From positions 1 to 64,000 of the forward strand of contig NW_026614268.1 of NCBI RefSeq assembly GCF_026230105.1: a DNA stretch of 64,000 nucleotides, in the 5' to 3' direction. The stretch's first letter is position 1. Every line of letters begins with the position of its first letter. The notes beneath the pieces are model-generated. The model was not told the DNA's origin, did no database searches, and worked only from the letters and a program-made list of their open reading frames with translations. Below, in pieces: positions 25,201 through 37,896 of this stretch. The stretch is from Diorhabda sublineata. Lineage: Eukaryota > Arthropoda > Insecta > Coleoptera > Chrysomelidae. The position numbers and the translations under genes were made by a program.

Positions 25201-27840
25201 AAATTTTCAAAGTCTATCTTCCTCATTTGAAGTCGAATTTTAACATTTCTTATATATTTGAGTGAGTTCGCATCTAACTTTGTCAGATATCGTCGATTAA
25301 CATCCATTGAAGCCCATTGAAGCCAACTGTCACTTTGTGTTCATTGAAAATTTTCAAAGTCTATCTTCCTCATTTGAAGTCGAATTCCAACATTTCTCAT
25401 ATATTTGAGTGAGTTTGCGTCTAACTTTGTCAGATATCTTCGAAAAACATCCATTGAAGCGCATTGAAGTCAACTGTCACTTTGTGTTAATTGAAAATTT
25501 TCAAGGTCTATCTTCCTCATTTGAAGTCGAATTTCAACATTTCTTATATATTGAGTGAGTTCTTCTAACTGTCAGATATCATCGAAAAACATCTTTTGAA
25601 GCCCATTGAAGCCAACTGTCACTTTGTGTTAATTGAAAATTTTCTAAGTCTATCTTCCTCATTTGAAGTCGAATTTCAACATTTCTTATATATTTGAGTG
25701 AGTTCGCATCTAACACTGTCAGATATCATCGAATAACATCCATTGAAGCCCATTGAAGTCAACTGTCACTTTGTGTTAATTGAAAATTTTCAAAGTCTAT
25801 CTTCCTCATTTGAAGTCGAACTTCAACATTTCTTGTATATTTTAGTGAGTTCGCATCTAACTTTGTCAGATATCGTCGAATATCATCCATTGAAGCCCAT
25901 TGAGGTCAACTGTCACTTTGTGTTAATTGAAAATTTTTAAAGTCTATCTTCCTAATTTGAAGTCGAATTTTAACATTTCTTATATATTTGAGTGAGTTCG
26001 TATCTAGCTTTGTCAGATATCGTCGAATAGCATCCATTGAAGCCCATTGAGGTCAACTGTCACTTTGTGTTAATTGAAAATTTTCAAAGTATATCTTCCT
26101 CATTTGAAGTCGAACATCAACATTACTTGTATATTTTAGTGAGTTCGCATCTAACTTTGTCAGATATCGTCGAATATCATCCATTGAAGCCCATTGAGGT
26201 CAACTGTCACTTTGTGTTAATTGAAAATTTTCAAAGTCTATCTTCCTCATTTGAAGTCGAATTTCAACATTTCTCATATATTTGAGTGAGTTTGCGTCTA
26301 ACTTTGTCAGATATCTTCGAAAAACATCCATTGAAGCCCATTGAAGTCAACTGTCACTTTGTGTTAATTGAAAATTTTCAAAGTCTATCTTCCTCATTTG
26401 AAATCGAATTTCAACATTTCTTATATATTTGAGTGAGTTCGCATCTAACTTTGTCAGATATCGTCGAATAGCATCCATTGAAGCCCATTGAGGTCAACTG
26501 TCACTTTGTGTTAATTGAAAATTTTCAAAGTCTATCTTCCTCATTTGAAGTCGAATTTTAACATTTCTTATATATTTGAGTGAGTTCGCATCTAACTCTG
26601 TCAGATATCGTCGAATAACATCCATTGAAGCCCATTGAAGTCAACTGTCACTTTGTGTTAATTGAAAATTTTCTAAGTCTATCTTCCTCATTTGAAGTCG
26701 AATTTTAACATTTCTTATATATTTGAGTGAGTTCGCATCTAACTTTGTCAGATATCGTCGAATAGCATCCATTGAAGCCCATTGAGGTCAACTGTCACTT
26801 TGTGTTAATTGAAAATTTTCAAAGTCTATCTTCCTCATTTGAAGTCGAATTTCAACATTTCTCATATGTTTGAGTGAGTTTGCGTCTAACTTTGTCAGAT
26901 ATCTTCGAAAAACATCCATTGAAGCCCATTGAAGTCAACTGTCACTTTGTGTTAATTGAAAATTTTCAAAGTCTATCTTCCTCATTTGAAGTCGAATTTC
27001 AACATTTCTTATATATTTGAGTGAGTTCGCATCTAACACTGTCAGATATCGTCGAATAACATCCATTGAAGCCCATTGAAGTCAACTGTCACTTTGTGTT
27101 AATTGAAAATTTTCAAAGTCTATCTTCCTCATTTGAAGTCGAACTTCAACATTTCTTGTATATTTTAGTGAGTTCGTCTAACTGTCAGATATCATCGAAA
27201 AACATCTTTTGAAGCCCATTGAAGCCAACTGTCACTTTGTGTTAATTGAAAATTTTCTAAATCTATCTTCCTCATTTGAAGTCGAATTTCAACATTTCTT
27301 ATATATTTGAGTGAGTTCGCATCTAACACTGTCAGATATCGTCGAATAACATCCATTGAAGCCCATTGAAGTCAACTGTCACTTTGTGTTAATTGAAAAT
27401 TTTCAGTCTATCTTCCTCATTTGAAGTCGAACTTCAACATTTCTTGTATATTTTAGTGAGTTCGCATCTAACTTTGTCAGATATCGTCGAATATCATCCA
27501 TTGAAGCCCATTGAGGTCAACTGTCACTTTGTGTTAATTGAAAATTTTCAAAGTCTATCTTCCTCATTTGAAGTCGAATTTCAACATTTCTTATATATTG
27601 AGTGAGTTCGCATCTAGCTTTGTCAGATATCGTCGAATAGCATCCATTGAAGCCCATTGAGGTCAACTGTCACTTTGTGTTAATTGAAAATTTTCAAAGT
27701 CTATCTTCCTCGTTTGAAGTCGAACTTCAACATTACTTGTATATTTTAGTGAGTTCGCATCTAACTTTGTCAGATATCGTCGAATATCATCCATTGAAGC
27801 CCATTGAGGTCAACTGTCACTTTGTGTTAATTGAAAATTT
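23115..27840 (+). repeat. 4.7-kb block, source or sister of 37897-42480
   Basis: Landmarks match at offset 14782 up to about 24.3 kb and at offset 14640 from about 24.43 kb. The change of 142 equals one 142-bp monomer present here and absent in the right-hand copy. Private markers shared by both are 'gaattccaac' (25382 and 40022) and 'agcgcattg' (near 25459 and 40099). Differences I saw are few, for example 'gttcttctaac' at 25.56 kb against 'gttcgtctaac' at 40.20 kb. Confidence 0.83.
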
Positions 27841-27847
27841 TCAAAGT

Positions 27848-29317
27848 CTATCTTCATCATTTGAAGTCGAATTTCAACATTTCTCATATATTTGAGTGAG
27901 TTTGCGTCTAACTTTGTCAGATATCTTCGAAAAACATCCATTGAAGCCCATTGAAGTCAACTGTCACTTTGTGTTAATTGAAAATTTTCAAAGTCTATCT
28001 TCCTCATTTGAAGTCGAATTTCAACATTTCTTATATATTTGAGTGAGTTCGCATCTAACTCTGTCAGATATCGTCGATTAACATCCATTCAAGCCCATTG
28101 AAGTCAACTGTCACTTTGTGTTACTTGAAAATTTTCAAAGTCTATCTTCCTCATTTGAAGTCGAAGTTCAACATTTCTTGTATATTTTAGTGAGTTCGCA
28201 TCTAACTTTGTCAGATATCGTCGAATTTCAACCATTGAAGCCCATTAAGGTCAACTGTCACTTTGTCTTAATTGAAAATTTTCTAAGTATATCTTCCTCA
28301 TTTGAAGTCGAATTTTAACATTTCTTATATATTTGAGTGAGTTCGCATCTAACTTTGTCAGATATCGTCGAATAGCATCCATTGAAGCCCATTGAGGTCA
28401 ACTGTCACTTTGTGTTAATTGAGAATTTTCAAAGTCTATCTTCCTCATTTGAAGTCGAATTTCAACATTTCTCATATGTTTGAGTGAGTTTGCGTCTAAC
28501 TTTGTCAGATATCTTCGAAAAACATCCATTGAAGCCCATTGAAGTCAACTGTCACTTTGTGTTAATTGAAAATTTTCAAAGTCTATCTTCATCATTTGAA
28601 GTCGAATTTCAACATTTCTCATATATTTGAGTGAGTTTGCGTCTAACTTTGTCAGATATCTTCGAAAAACACCCATTGAAGCCCATTGAAGTCAACTGTC
28701 ACTTTGTGTTAATTGAAAATTTTCAAAGTCTATCTTCCTCATTTGAAGTCGAATTTCAACATTTCTTATATATTTGAGTGAGTTCGCATCTAACTCTGTC
28801 AGATATCGTCGATTAACATCCATTCAAGCCCATTGAAGTCAACTGTCACTTTGTGTTACTTGAAAATTTTCAAAGTCTATCTTCCTCATTTGAAGTCGAA
28901 GTTCAACATTTCTTGTATATTTTAGTGAGTTCGCATCTAACTTTGTCAGATATCGTCGAATTTCAACCATTGAAGCCCATTAAGGTCAACTGTCACTTTG
29001 TGTTAATTGAAAATTTTCTAAGTATATCTTCCTCATTTGAAGTCGAATTTTAACATTTCTTATATATTTGAGTGAGTTCGCATCTAACTTTGTCAGATAT
29101 CGTCGAATAGCATCCATTGAAGCCCATTGAGGTCAACTGTCACTTTGTGTTAATTGAGAATTTTCAAAGTCTATCTTCCTCATTTGAAGTCGAATTTCAA
29201 CATTTCTCATATGTTTGAGTGAGTTTGCGTCTAACTTTGTCAGATATCTTCGAAAAACATCCATTGAAGCCCATTGAAGTCAACTGTCACTTTGTGTTAA
29301 TTGAAAATTTTCAAAGT
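27848..29317 (+). repeat. Tandem duplication of five monomers (735 bp)
   Basis: The segment from about 27848 to 28582 is repeated at about 28583 to 29317. Shared private changes are 'cttcatcatttg', 'gattaacatccattcaag', 'tttcaaccattg' and 'attgagaattttc'. The copies differ at 'ttgtcttaatt' (near 28265) and 'aacacccattg' (near 28670), each found in one copy only. The near-identity suggests a recent event. Confidence 0.88.
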
Positions 29318-32300
29318 CTATCTTCCTCATTTGAAGTCGAATTTCAACATTTCTTATATATTTGAGTGAGTTCGCATCTAACACTGTCAGATATCGTCGA
29401 ATAACATCCATTGAAGCCCATTGAAGTCAACTGTCACTTTGTGTTAATTGAAAATTTTCAAAGTCTATCTTCCTCATTTGAAGTCGAATTTCAACATTTC
29501 TTATATATTTGAGTGAGTTCGCATCTAACACTGTCAGATATCGTCGAATAACATCCATTGAAGCCCATTGAAGTCAACTGTCACTTTGTGTTAATTGAAA
29601 ATTTTCAAAGTCTATCTTCCTCATTTGAAGTCGAACTTCAACATTTCTTGTATATTTTAGTGAGTTCGCATCTAGCTTTGTCAGATATCGTCGAATATCA
29701 TCCAATGAAGCCCATTGAGGTCAACGTCACTTTGTGTTAATTGAAAATTTTCAAAGTCTATCTTCCTCATTTGAAGTCGAATTTTAACATTTCTTATATA
29801 TTTGAGTGAGTTCGCATATAACTTTGTCAGATATCGTCGATTAACATCCATTGAAGCCCATTGAAGTCAACTGTCACTTTGTGTTAATTGAAAATTTTCT
29901 AAGTCTATCTTCCTCATTTGAAGTCGAATTTCAACATTTCTTATATATTGAGTGAGTTCGTCTAACTGTCAGATATCATCGAAAAACATCTTTTGAAGCC
30001 CATTGAAGCCAACTGTCACTTTGTGTTAATTGAAAATTTTCTAAGTCTATCTTCCTCATTTGAAGTCGAATTTCAACATTTCTTATATATTTGAGTGAGT
30101 TCGCATCTAACACTGTCAGATATCGTCGAATAACATCCATTGAAGCCCATTGAAGTCAACTGTCACTTTGTGTTAATTGAAAATTTTCAAAGTCTATCTT
30201 CCTCATTTGAAGTCGAACTTCAACATTTCTTGTATATTTTAGTGAGTTCGCATCTAGCTTTGTCAGATATCGTCGAATATCATCCATTGAAGCCCATTGA
30301 GGTCAACTGTCACTTTGTGTTAATTGAAAATTTTCAAAGTCTATCTTCCTCATTTGAAGTCGAATTCCAACATTTCTCATATATTTGAGTGAGTTTGCGT
30401 CTAACTTTGTCAGATATCTTCGAAAAACATCCATTGAAGCGCATTGAAGTCAACTGTCACTTTGTGTTAATTGAAAATTTTCAAGGTCTATCTTCCTCAT
30501 TTGAAGTCGAATTTCAACATTTCTTATATATTGAGTGAGTTCGTCTAACTGTCAGATATCATCGAAAAACATCTTTTGAAGCCCATTGAAGCCAACTGTC
30601 ACTTTGTGTTAATTGAAAATTTTCTAAGTCTATCTTCCTCATTTGAAGTCGAATTTCAACATTTCTTATATATTTGAGTGAGTTCGCATCTAACACTGTC
30701 AGATATCGTCGAATAACATCCATTGAAGCCCATTGAAGTCAACTGTCACTTTGTGTTAATTGAAAATTTTCAAAGTCTATCTTCCTCATTTGAAGTCGAA
30801 CTTCAACATTTCTTGTATATTTTAGTGAGTTCGCATCTAACTTTGTCAGATATCGTCGAATATCATCCATTGAAGCCCATTGAGGTCAACTGTCACTTTG
30901 TGTTAATTGAAAATTTTTAAAGTCTATCTTCCTAATTTGAAGTCGAATTTTAACATTTCTTATATATTTGAGTGAGTTCGTATCTAGCTTTGTCAGATAT
31001 CGTCGAATAGCATCCATTGAAGCCCATTGAGGTCAACTGTCACTTTGTGTTAATTGAAAATTTTCAAAGTATATCTTCCTCATTTGAAGTCGAACTTCAA
31101 CATTACTTGTATATTTTAGTGAGTTCGCATCTAACTTTGTCAGATATCGTCGAATATCATCCATTGAAGCCCATTGAGGTCAACTGTCACTTTGTGTTAA
31201 TTGAAAATTTTCAAAGTCTATCTTCCTCATTTGAAGTCGAATTTCAACATTTCTCATATATTTGAGTGAGTTTGCGTCTAACTTTGTCAGATATCTTCGA
31301 AAAACATCCATTGAAGCCCATTGAAGTCAACTGTCACTTTGTGTTAATTGAAAATTTTCAAAGTCTATCTTCCTCATTTGAAATCGAATTTCAACATTTC
31401 TTATATATTTGAGTGAGTTCGCATCTAACTTTGTCAGATATCGTCGAATAGCATCCATTGAAGCCCATTGAGGTCAACTGTCACTTTGTGTTAATTGAAA
31501 ATTTTCAAAGTCTATCTTCCTCATTTGAAGTCGAATTTTAACATTTCTTATATATTTGAGTGAGTTCGCTTCTAACTCTGTCAGATATCGTCGAATAACA
31601 TCCATTGAAGCCCATTGAAGTCAACTGTCACTTTGTGTTAATTGAAAATTTTCAGTCTATCTTCCTCATTTGAAGTCGAACTTCAACATTTCTTGTATAT
31701 TTTAGTGAGTTCGCATCTAACTTTGTCAGATATCGTCGAATTTCATCCATTGAAGCCCATTAGGGTCAACTGTCACTTTGTGTTAATTGAAAATTTTCTA
31801 AGTATATCTTCCTCATTTGAAGTCGAATTTTAACATTTCTTATATATTTGAGTGAGTTCGCATCTAACTTTGTCAGATATCGTCGAATAGCATCCATTGA
31901 AGCCCATTGAGGTCAACTGTCACTTTGTGTTAATTGAAAATTTTCAAAGTCTATCTTCCTCATTTGAAGTTGAATTTCAACATTTCTCATATGTTTGAGT
32001 GAGTTTGCGTCTAACTTTGTCAGATATCTTCGAAAAACATCCATTGAAGCCCATTGAAGTCAACTGTCACTTTGTGTTAATTGAAAATTTTCAAAGTCTA
32101 TCTTCCTCATTTGAAGTCGAATTTCAACATTTCTTATATATTTGAGTGAGTTCGCATCTAACACTGTCAGATATCGTCGAATAACATCCATTGAAGCCCA
32201 TTGAAGTCAACTGTCACTTTGTGTTACTTGAAAATTTTCAAAGTCTATCTTCCTCATTTGAAGTCGAAGTTCAACATTTCTTGTATATTTTAGTGAGTTC

Positions 32301-32483
32301 GCATCTAACTTTGTCAGATATCGTCGAATTTCATCCATTGAAGCCCATTAAGGTCAACTGTCACTTTGTGTTAATTGAAAATTTTCTAAGTATATCTTCC
32401 TCATTTGAAGTCGAATTTTAACATTTCTTATATATTTGAGTGAGTTCGCATCTAACTTTGTCAGATATCGTCGAATAGCATCC
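29318..32483 (+). repeat. Copy of the 24.4-26.6 kb segment lacking one monomer, with flanks
   Basis: 29.56-30.36 kb matches 24.43-25.2 kb at an offset of 5127. 30.36-31.58 kb matches 25.38-26.6 kb at an offset of 4980. The step of 147 is one monomer lost near 30.31-30.36 kb, directly before the 'gaattccaac' marker at 30362. From 31.6 kb a 145-bp unit and units with 'cattagggtc' and 'cattaagg' follow. No gene is present. Confidence 0.82.
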
Positions 32484-35400
32484 TGAATAGCATCCATGAA
32501 GCCCATTGAGGTCAACTGTCACTTTGTGTTAATTGAAAATTTTCAAAGTCTATCTTCCTCATTTGAAGTCGAATTTCAACATTTCTCATATGTTTGAGTG
32601 AGTTTGCGTCTAACTTTGTCAGATATCTTCGAAAAACATCCATTGAAGCCCATTGAAGTCAACTGTCACTTTGTGTTAATTGAAAATTTTCAAAGTCTAT
32701 CTTCCTCATTTGAAGTCGAATTTCAACATTTCTTATATATTTGAGTGAGTTCGCATCTAACACTGTCAGATATCGTCGAATAACATCCATTGAAGCCCAT
32801 TGAAGTCAACTGTCACTTTGTGTTAATTGAAAATTTTCAAAGTCTATCTTCCTCATTTGAAGTCGAACTTCAACATTTCTTGTATATTTTAGTGAGTTCG
32901 CATCTAGCTTTGTCAGATATCGTCGAATATCATCCATTGAAGCCCATTGAGGTCAACTGTCACTCTGTGTTAATTGAAAATTTTCAAAGTCTATCTTCCT
33001 CATTTGAAGTCGAATTTAACATTTCTTATATATTTGAGTGAGTTCGCATCTAACTTTGTCAGATATCGTCGATTAACATCCATTGAAGCCCATTGAAGTC
33101 AACTGTCACTTTGTGTTAATTGAAAATTTTCAAGGTCTATCTCCTCATTTGAAGTCGAATTTCAACATTTCTTATATATTGAGTGAGTTCGTCTAACTGT
33201 CAGATATCATCGAAAAACATCTTTTGAAGCCCATTGAAGCCAACTGTCACTTTGTGTTAATTGAAATTTTCTAAGTCTATCTTCCTCATTGAAGTCGAAC
33301 TTCAACATTTCTTGTATATTTTAGTGAGTTCGCATCTAGCTTTGTCAGATATCGTCGAATATCATCCATTGAAGCCCATTGAGGTCAACGTCACTTTGTG
33401 TTAATTGAAAATTTTCAAAGTCTATCTCCTCATTTGAAGTCGAATTTTAACATTTCTTATATATTTGAGTGAGTTCGCATATAACTTTGTCAGATATCGT
33501 CGATTAACATCCATTGAAGCCCATTGAAGTCAACTGTCACTTTGTGTTAATTGAAAATTTTCTAAGTCTATCTTCCTCATTTGAAGTCGAATTTCAACAT
33601 TTCTTATATATTGAGTGAGTTCGTCTAACTGTCAGATATCATCGAAAAACATCTTTTGAAGCCCATTGAAGCCAACTGTCACTTTGTGTTAATTGAAAAT
33701 TTTCAAAGTCTATCTTCCTCATTTGAAGTCGAATTTCAACATTTCTCATATATTTGAGTGAGTTTGCGTCTAACTTTGTCAGATATCTTCGAAAAACATC
33801 CATTGAAGCCCATTGAAGTCAACTGTCACTTTGTGTTAATTGAAAATTTTCAAAGTCTATCTTCCTCATTTGAAATCGAATTTCAACATTTCTTATATAT
33901 TTGAGTGAGTTCGCATCTAACTTTGTCAGATATCGTCGAATAGCATCCATTGAAGCCCATTGAGTCAACTGTCACTTTGTGTTAATTGAAAATTTTCAAA
34001 GTCTATCTTCCTCATTTGAAGTCGAATTTTAACATTTCTTATATATTTGAGTGAGTTCGCATCTAACTCTGTCAGATATCGTCGAATAACATCCATTGAA
34101 GCCCATTGAAGTCAACTGTCACTTTGTGTTAATTGAAAATTTTCAGTCTATCTTCCTCATTTGAAGTCGAACTCAACATTTCTTGTATATTTTAGTGAGT
34201 TCGCATCTAACTTTGTCAGATATCGTCGAATTTCATCCATTGAAGCCCATTAGGGTCAACTGTCACTTTGTGTTAATTGAAATTTTCTAAGTATATCTTC
34301 CTCATTTGAAGTCGAATTTTAACATTTCTTATATATTTGAGTGAGTTCGCATCTAACTTTGTCAGATATCGTCGAATAGCATCCATTGAAGCCCATTGAG
34401 GTCAACTGTCACTTTGTGTTAATTGAAAATTTTCAAAGTCTATCTTCCTCATTTGAAGTTGAATTTCAACATTTCTCATATGTTTGAGTGAGTTTGCGTC
34501 TAACTTGTCAGATATCTTCGAAAAACATCCATTGAAGCCCATTGAAGTCACTGTCACTTTGTGTTAATTGAAAATTTCAAAGTCTATCTTCCTCATTGAA
34601 GGTCGAATTTCAACATTTCTTATATATTTGAGTGAGTTCGCATCTAACACTGTCAGATATCGTCGAATAACATCCATTGAAGCCCATTGAAGTCAACTGT
34701 CACTTTGTGTTACTTGAAAATTTTCAAAGTCTATCTTCCTCATTTGAAGTCGAAGTTCAACATTTCTTGTATATTTTAGTGAGTTCGCATCTAACTTTGT
34801 CAGATATCGTCGAATTTCATCCATTGAAGCCCATTAAGGTCAACTGTCACTTTGTGTTAATTGAAAATTTTCTAAGTATATCTTCCTCATTTGAAGTCGA
34901 ATTTAACATTTCTTATATATTTGAGTGAGTTCGCATCTAACTTTGTCAGATATCGTCGAATAGCATCCATTGAAGCCCATTGAGGTCAACTGTCACTTTG
35001 TGTTAATTGAAAATTTTCAAAGTCTATCTTCCTCATTTGAAGTCGAATTTTAACATTTCTTATATATTTGAGTGAGTTCGCTTCTAACTCTGTCAGATAT
35101 CGTCGAATAACATCCATTGAAGCCCATTGAAGTCAACTGTCACTTTGTGTTAATTGAAAAATTTTCAGTCTATCTTCCTCATTTGAAGTCGAACTTCAAC
35201 ATTTCTTGTATATTTAGTGAGTTCGCATCTAACTTTGTCAGATATCGTCGAATTTCATCCATTGAAGCCCATTAGGGTCAACTGTCACTTTGTGTTAATT
35301 GAAAATTTTCTAAGTATATCTTCCTCATTTGAAGTCGAATTTTAACATTTCTTATATATTTGAGTGAGTTCGCATCTAACTTTGTCAGATATCGTCGAAT

Positions 35401-35805
35401 AGCATCCATTGAAGCCCATTGAGGTCAACTGTCACTTTGTGTTAATTGAAAATTTTCAAAGTCTATCTTCCTCATTTGAAGTTGAATTTCAACATTTCTC
35501 ATATGTTTGAGTGAGTTTGCGTCTAACTTTGTCAGATATCTTCGAAAAACATCCATTGAAGCCCATTGAAGTCAACTGTCACTTTGTGTTAATTGAAAAA
35601 TTTTCAAAGTCTATCTTCCTCATTTGAAGTCGAATTTCAACATTTCTCATATATTTGAGTGAGTTCGCATCTAACACTGTCAGATATCGTCGAATAACAT
35701 CCATTGAAGCCCATTGAAGTCAACTGTCACTTTGTGTTACTTGAAAATTTTCAAAGTCTATCTTCCTCATTTGAAGTCGAAGTTCAACATTTCTTGTATA
35801 TTTAG
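32484..35805 (+). repeat. Satellite stretch with a dense cluster of single-base indels
   Basis: About twenty small indels lie here. They include one-base losses in short runs (cgaatttaac near 33014 and 34902, ctatctcctc near 33140 and 33426, gaaattttc near 33264 and 34280, cctcattgaag near 33288, aacttgtc near 34503, tatatttag near 35209 and 35800) and extra a in gaaaaattttc near 35160 and 35597. A 12-bp duplication lies at 32484-32495. The clean equivalent is 36.0-38.4 kb, offset about 3501-3512. Such homopolymer slips are typical of uncorrected long-read sequence, so base-level annotation here is unreliable. Confidence 0.85.
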
Positions 35806-37896
35806 TGAGTTCGCATCTAACTTTGTCAGATATCGTCGAATTTCATCCATTGAAGCCCATTAAGGTCAACTGTCACTTTGTGTTAATTGAAAATTTTCTA
35901 AGTATATCTTCCTCATTTGAAGTCGAATTTTAACATTTCTTATATATTTGAGTGAGTTCGCATCTAACTTTGTCAGATATCGTCGAATAGCATCCATTGA
36001 AGCCCATTGAGGTCAACTGTCACTTTGTGTTAATTGAAAATTTTCAAAGTCTATCTTCCTCATTTGAAGTCGAATTTCAACATTTCTCATATGTTTGAGT
36101 GAGTTTGCGTCTAACTTTGTCAGATATCTTCGAAAAACATCCATTGAAGCCCATTGAAGTCAACTGTCACTTTGTGTTAATTGAAAATTTTCAAAGTCTA
36201 TCTTCCTCATTTGAAGTCGAATTTCAACATTTCTTATATATTTGAGTGAGTTCGCATCTAACACTGTCAGATATCGTCGAATAACATCCATTGAAGCCCA
36301 TTGAAGTCAACTGTCACTTTGTGTTAATTGAAAATTTTCAAAGTCTATCTTCCTCATTTGAAGTCGAACTTCAACATTTCTTGTATATTTTAGTGAGTTC
36401 GCATCTAGCTTTGTCAGATATCGTCGAATATCATCCATTGAAGCCCATTGAGGTCAACTGTCACTTTGTGTTAATTGAAAATTTTCAAAGTCTATCTTCC
36501 TCATTTGAAGTCGAATTTTAACATTTCTTATATATTTGAGTGAGTTCGCATCTAACTTTGTCAGATATCGTCGATTAACATCCATTGAAGCCCATTGAAG
36601 TCAACTGTCACTTTGTGTTAATTGAAAATTTTCAAGGTCTATCTTCCTCATTTGAAGTCGAATTTCAACATTTCTTATATATTGAGTGAGTTCGTCTAAC
36701 TGTCAGATATCATCGAAAAACATCTTTTGAAGCCCATTGAAGCCAACTGTCACTTTGTGTTAATTGAAAATTTTCTAAGTCTATCTTCCTCATTTGAAGT
36801 CGAACTTCAACATTTCTTGTATATTTTAGTGAGTTCGCATCTAGCTTTGTCAGATATCGTCGAATATCATCCATTGAAGCCCATTGAGGTCAACGTCACT
36901 TTGTGTTAATTGAAAATTTTCAAAGTCTATCTTCCTCATTTGAAGTCGAATTTTAACATTTCTTATATATTTGAGTGAGTTCGCATATAACTTTGTCAGA
37001 TATCGTCGATTAACATCCATTGAAGCCCATTGAAGTCAACTGTCACTTTGTGTTAATTGAAAATTTTCTAAGTCTATCTTCCTCATTTGAAGTCGAATTT
37101 CAACATTTCTTATATATTGAGTGAGTTCGTCTAACTGTCAGATATCATCGAAAAACATCTTTTGAAGCCCATTGAAGCCAACTGTCACTTTGTGTTAATT
37201 GAAAATTTTCAAAGTCTATCTTCCTCATTTGAAGTCGAATTTCAACATTTCTCATATATTTGAGTGAGTTTGCGTCTAACTTTGTCAGATATCTTCGAAA
37301 AACATCCATTGAAGCCCATTGAAGTCAACTGTCACTTTGTGTTAATTGAAAATTTTCAAAGTCTATCTTCCTCATTTGAAATCGAATTTCAACATTTCTT
37401 ATATATTTGAGTGAGTTCGCATCTAACTTTGTCAGATATCGTCGAATAGCATCCATTGAAGCCCATTGAGGTCAACTGTCACTTTGTGTTAATTGAAAAT
37501 TTTCAAAGTCTATCTTCCTCATTTGAAGTCGAATTTTAACATTTCTTATATATTTGAGTGAGTTCGCATCTAACTCTGTCAGATATCGTCGAATAACATC
37601 CATTGAAGCCCATTGAAGTCAACTGTCACTTTGTGTTAATTGAAAATTTTCAGTCTATCTTCCTCATTTGAAGTCGAACTTCAACATTTCTTGTATATTT
37701 TAGTGAGTTCGCATCTAACTTTGTCAGATATCGTCGAATTTCATCCATTGAAGCCCATTAGGGTCAACTGTCACTTTGTGTTAATTGAAAATTTTCTAAG
37801 TATATCTTCCTCATTTGAAGTCGAATTTTAACATTTCTTATATATTTGAGTGAGTTCGCATCTAACTTTGTCAGATATCGTCGAATAGCATCCATT
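35806..37896 (+). repeat. Clean counterpart of the indel-rich segment
   Basis: Order of units from about 36.0 kb onward follows 32.5-34.4 kb: 'catatg' unit, 'gaacttcaac' with 'catctagc', 'caaggtc' with a 142-bp end, 'caacgtcac', 'gcatataac', a 142-bp unit, 'gaaatcgaatttc' and a 145-bp unit with 'cattagggtc'. Runs have their usual lengths here. No gene is present. Confidence 0.82.

Noticed and set aside
32484..35805. A diverged or hypermutated satellite subfamily
   Set aside because: Substitutions are not raised relative to paralogues; only one-base run-length changes are. This pattern fits sequencing error better than evolutionary divergence.
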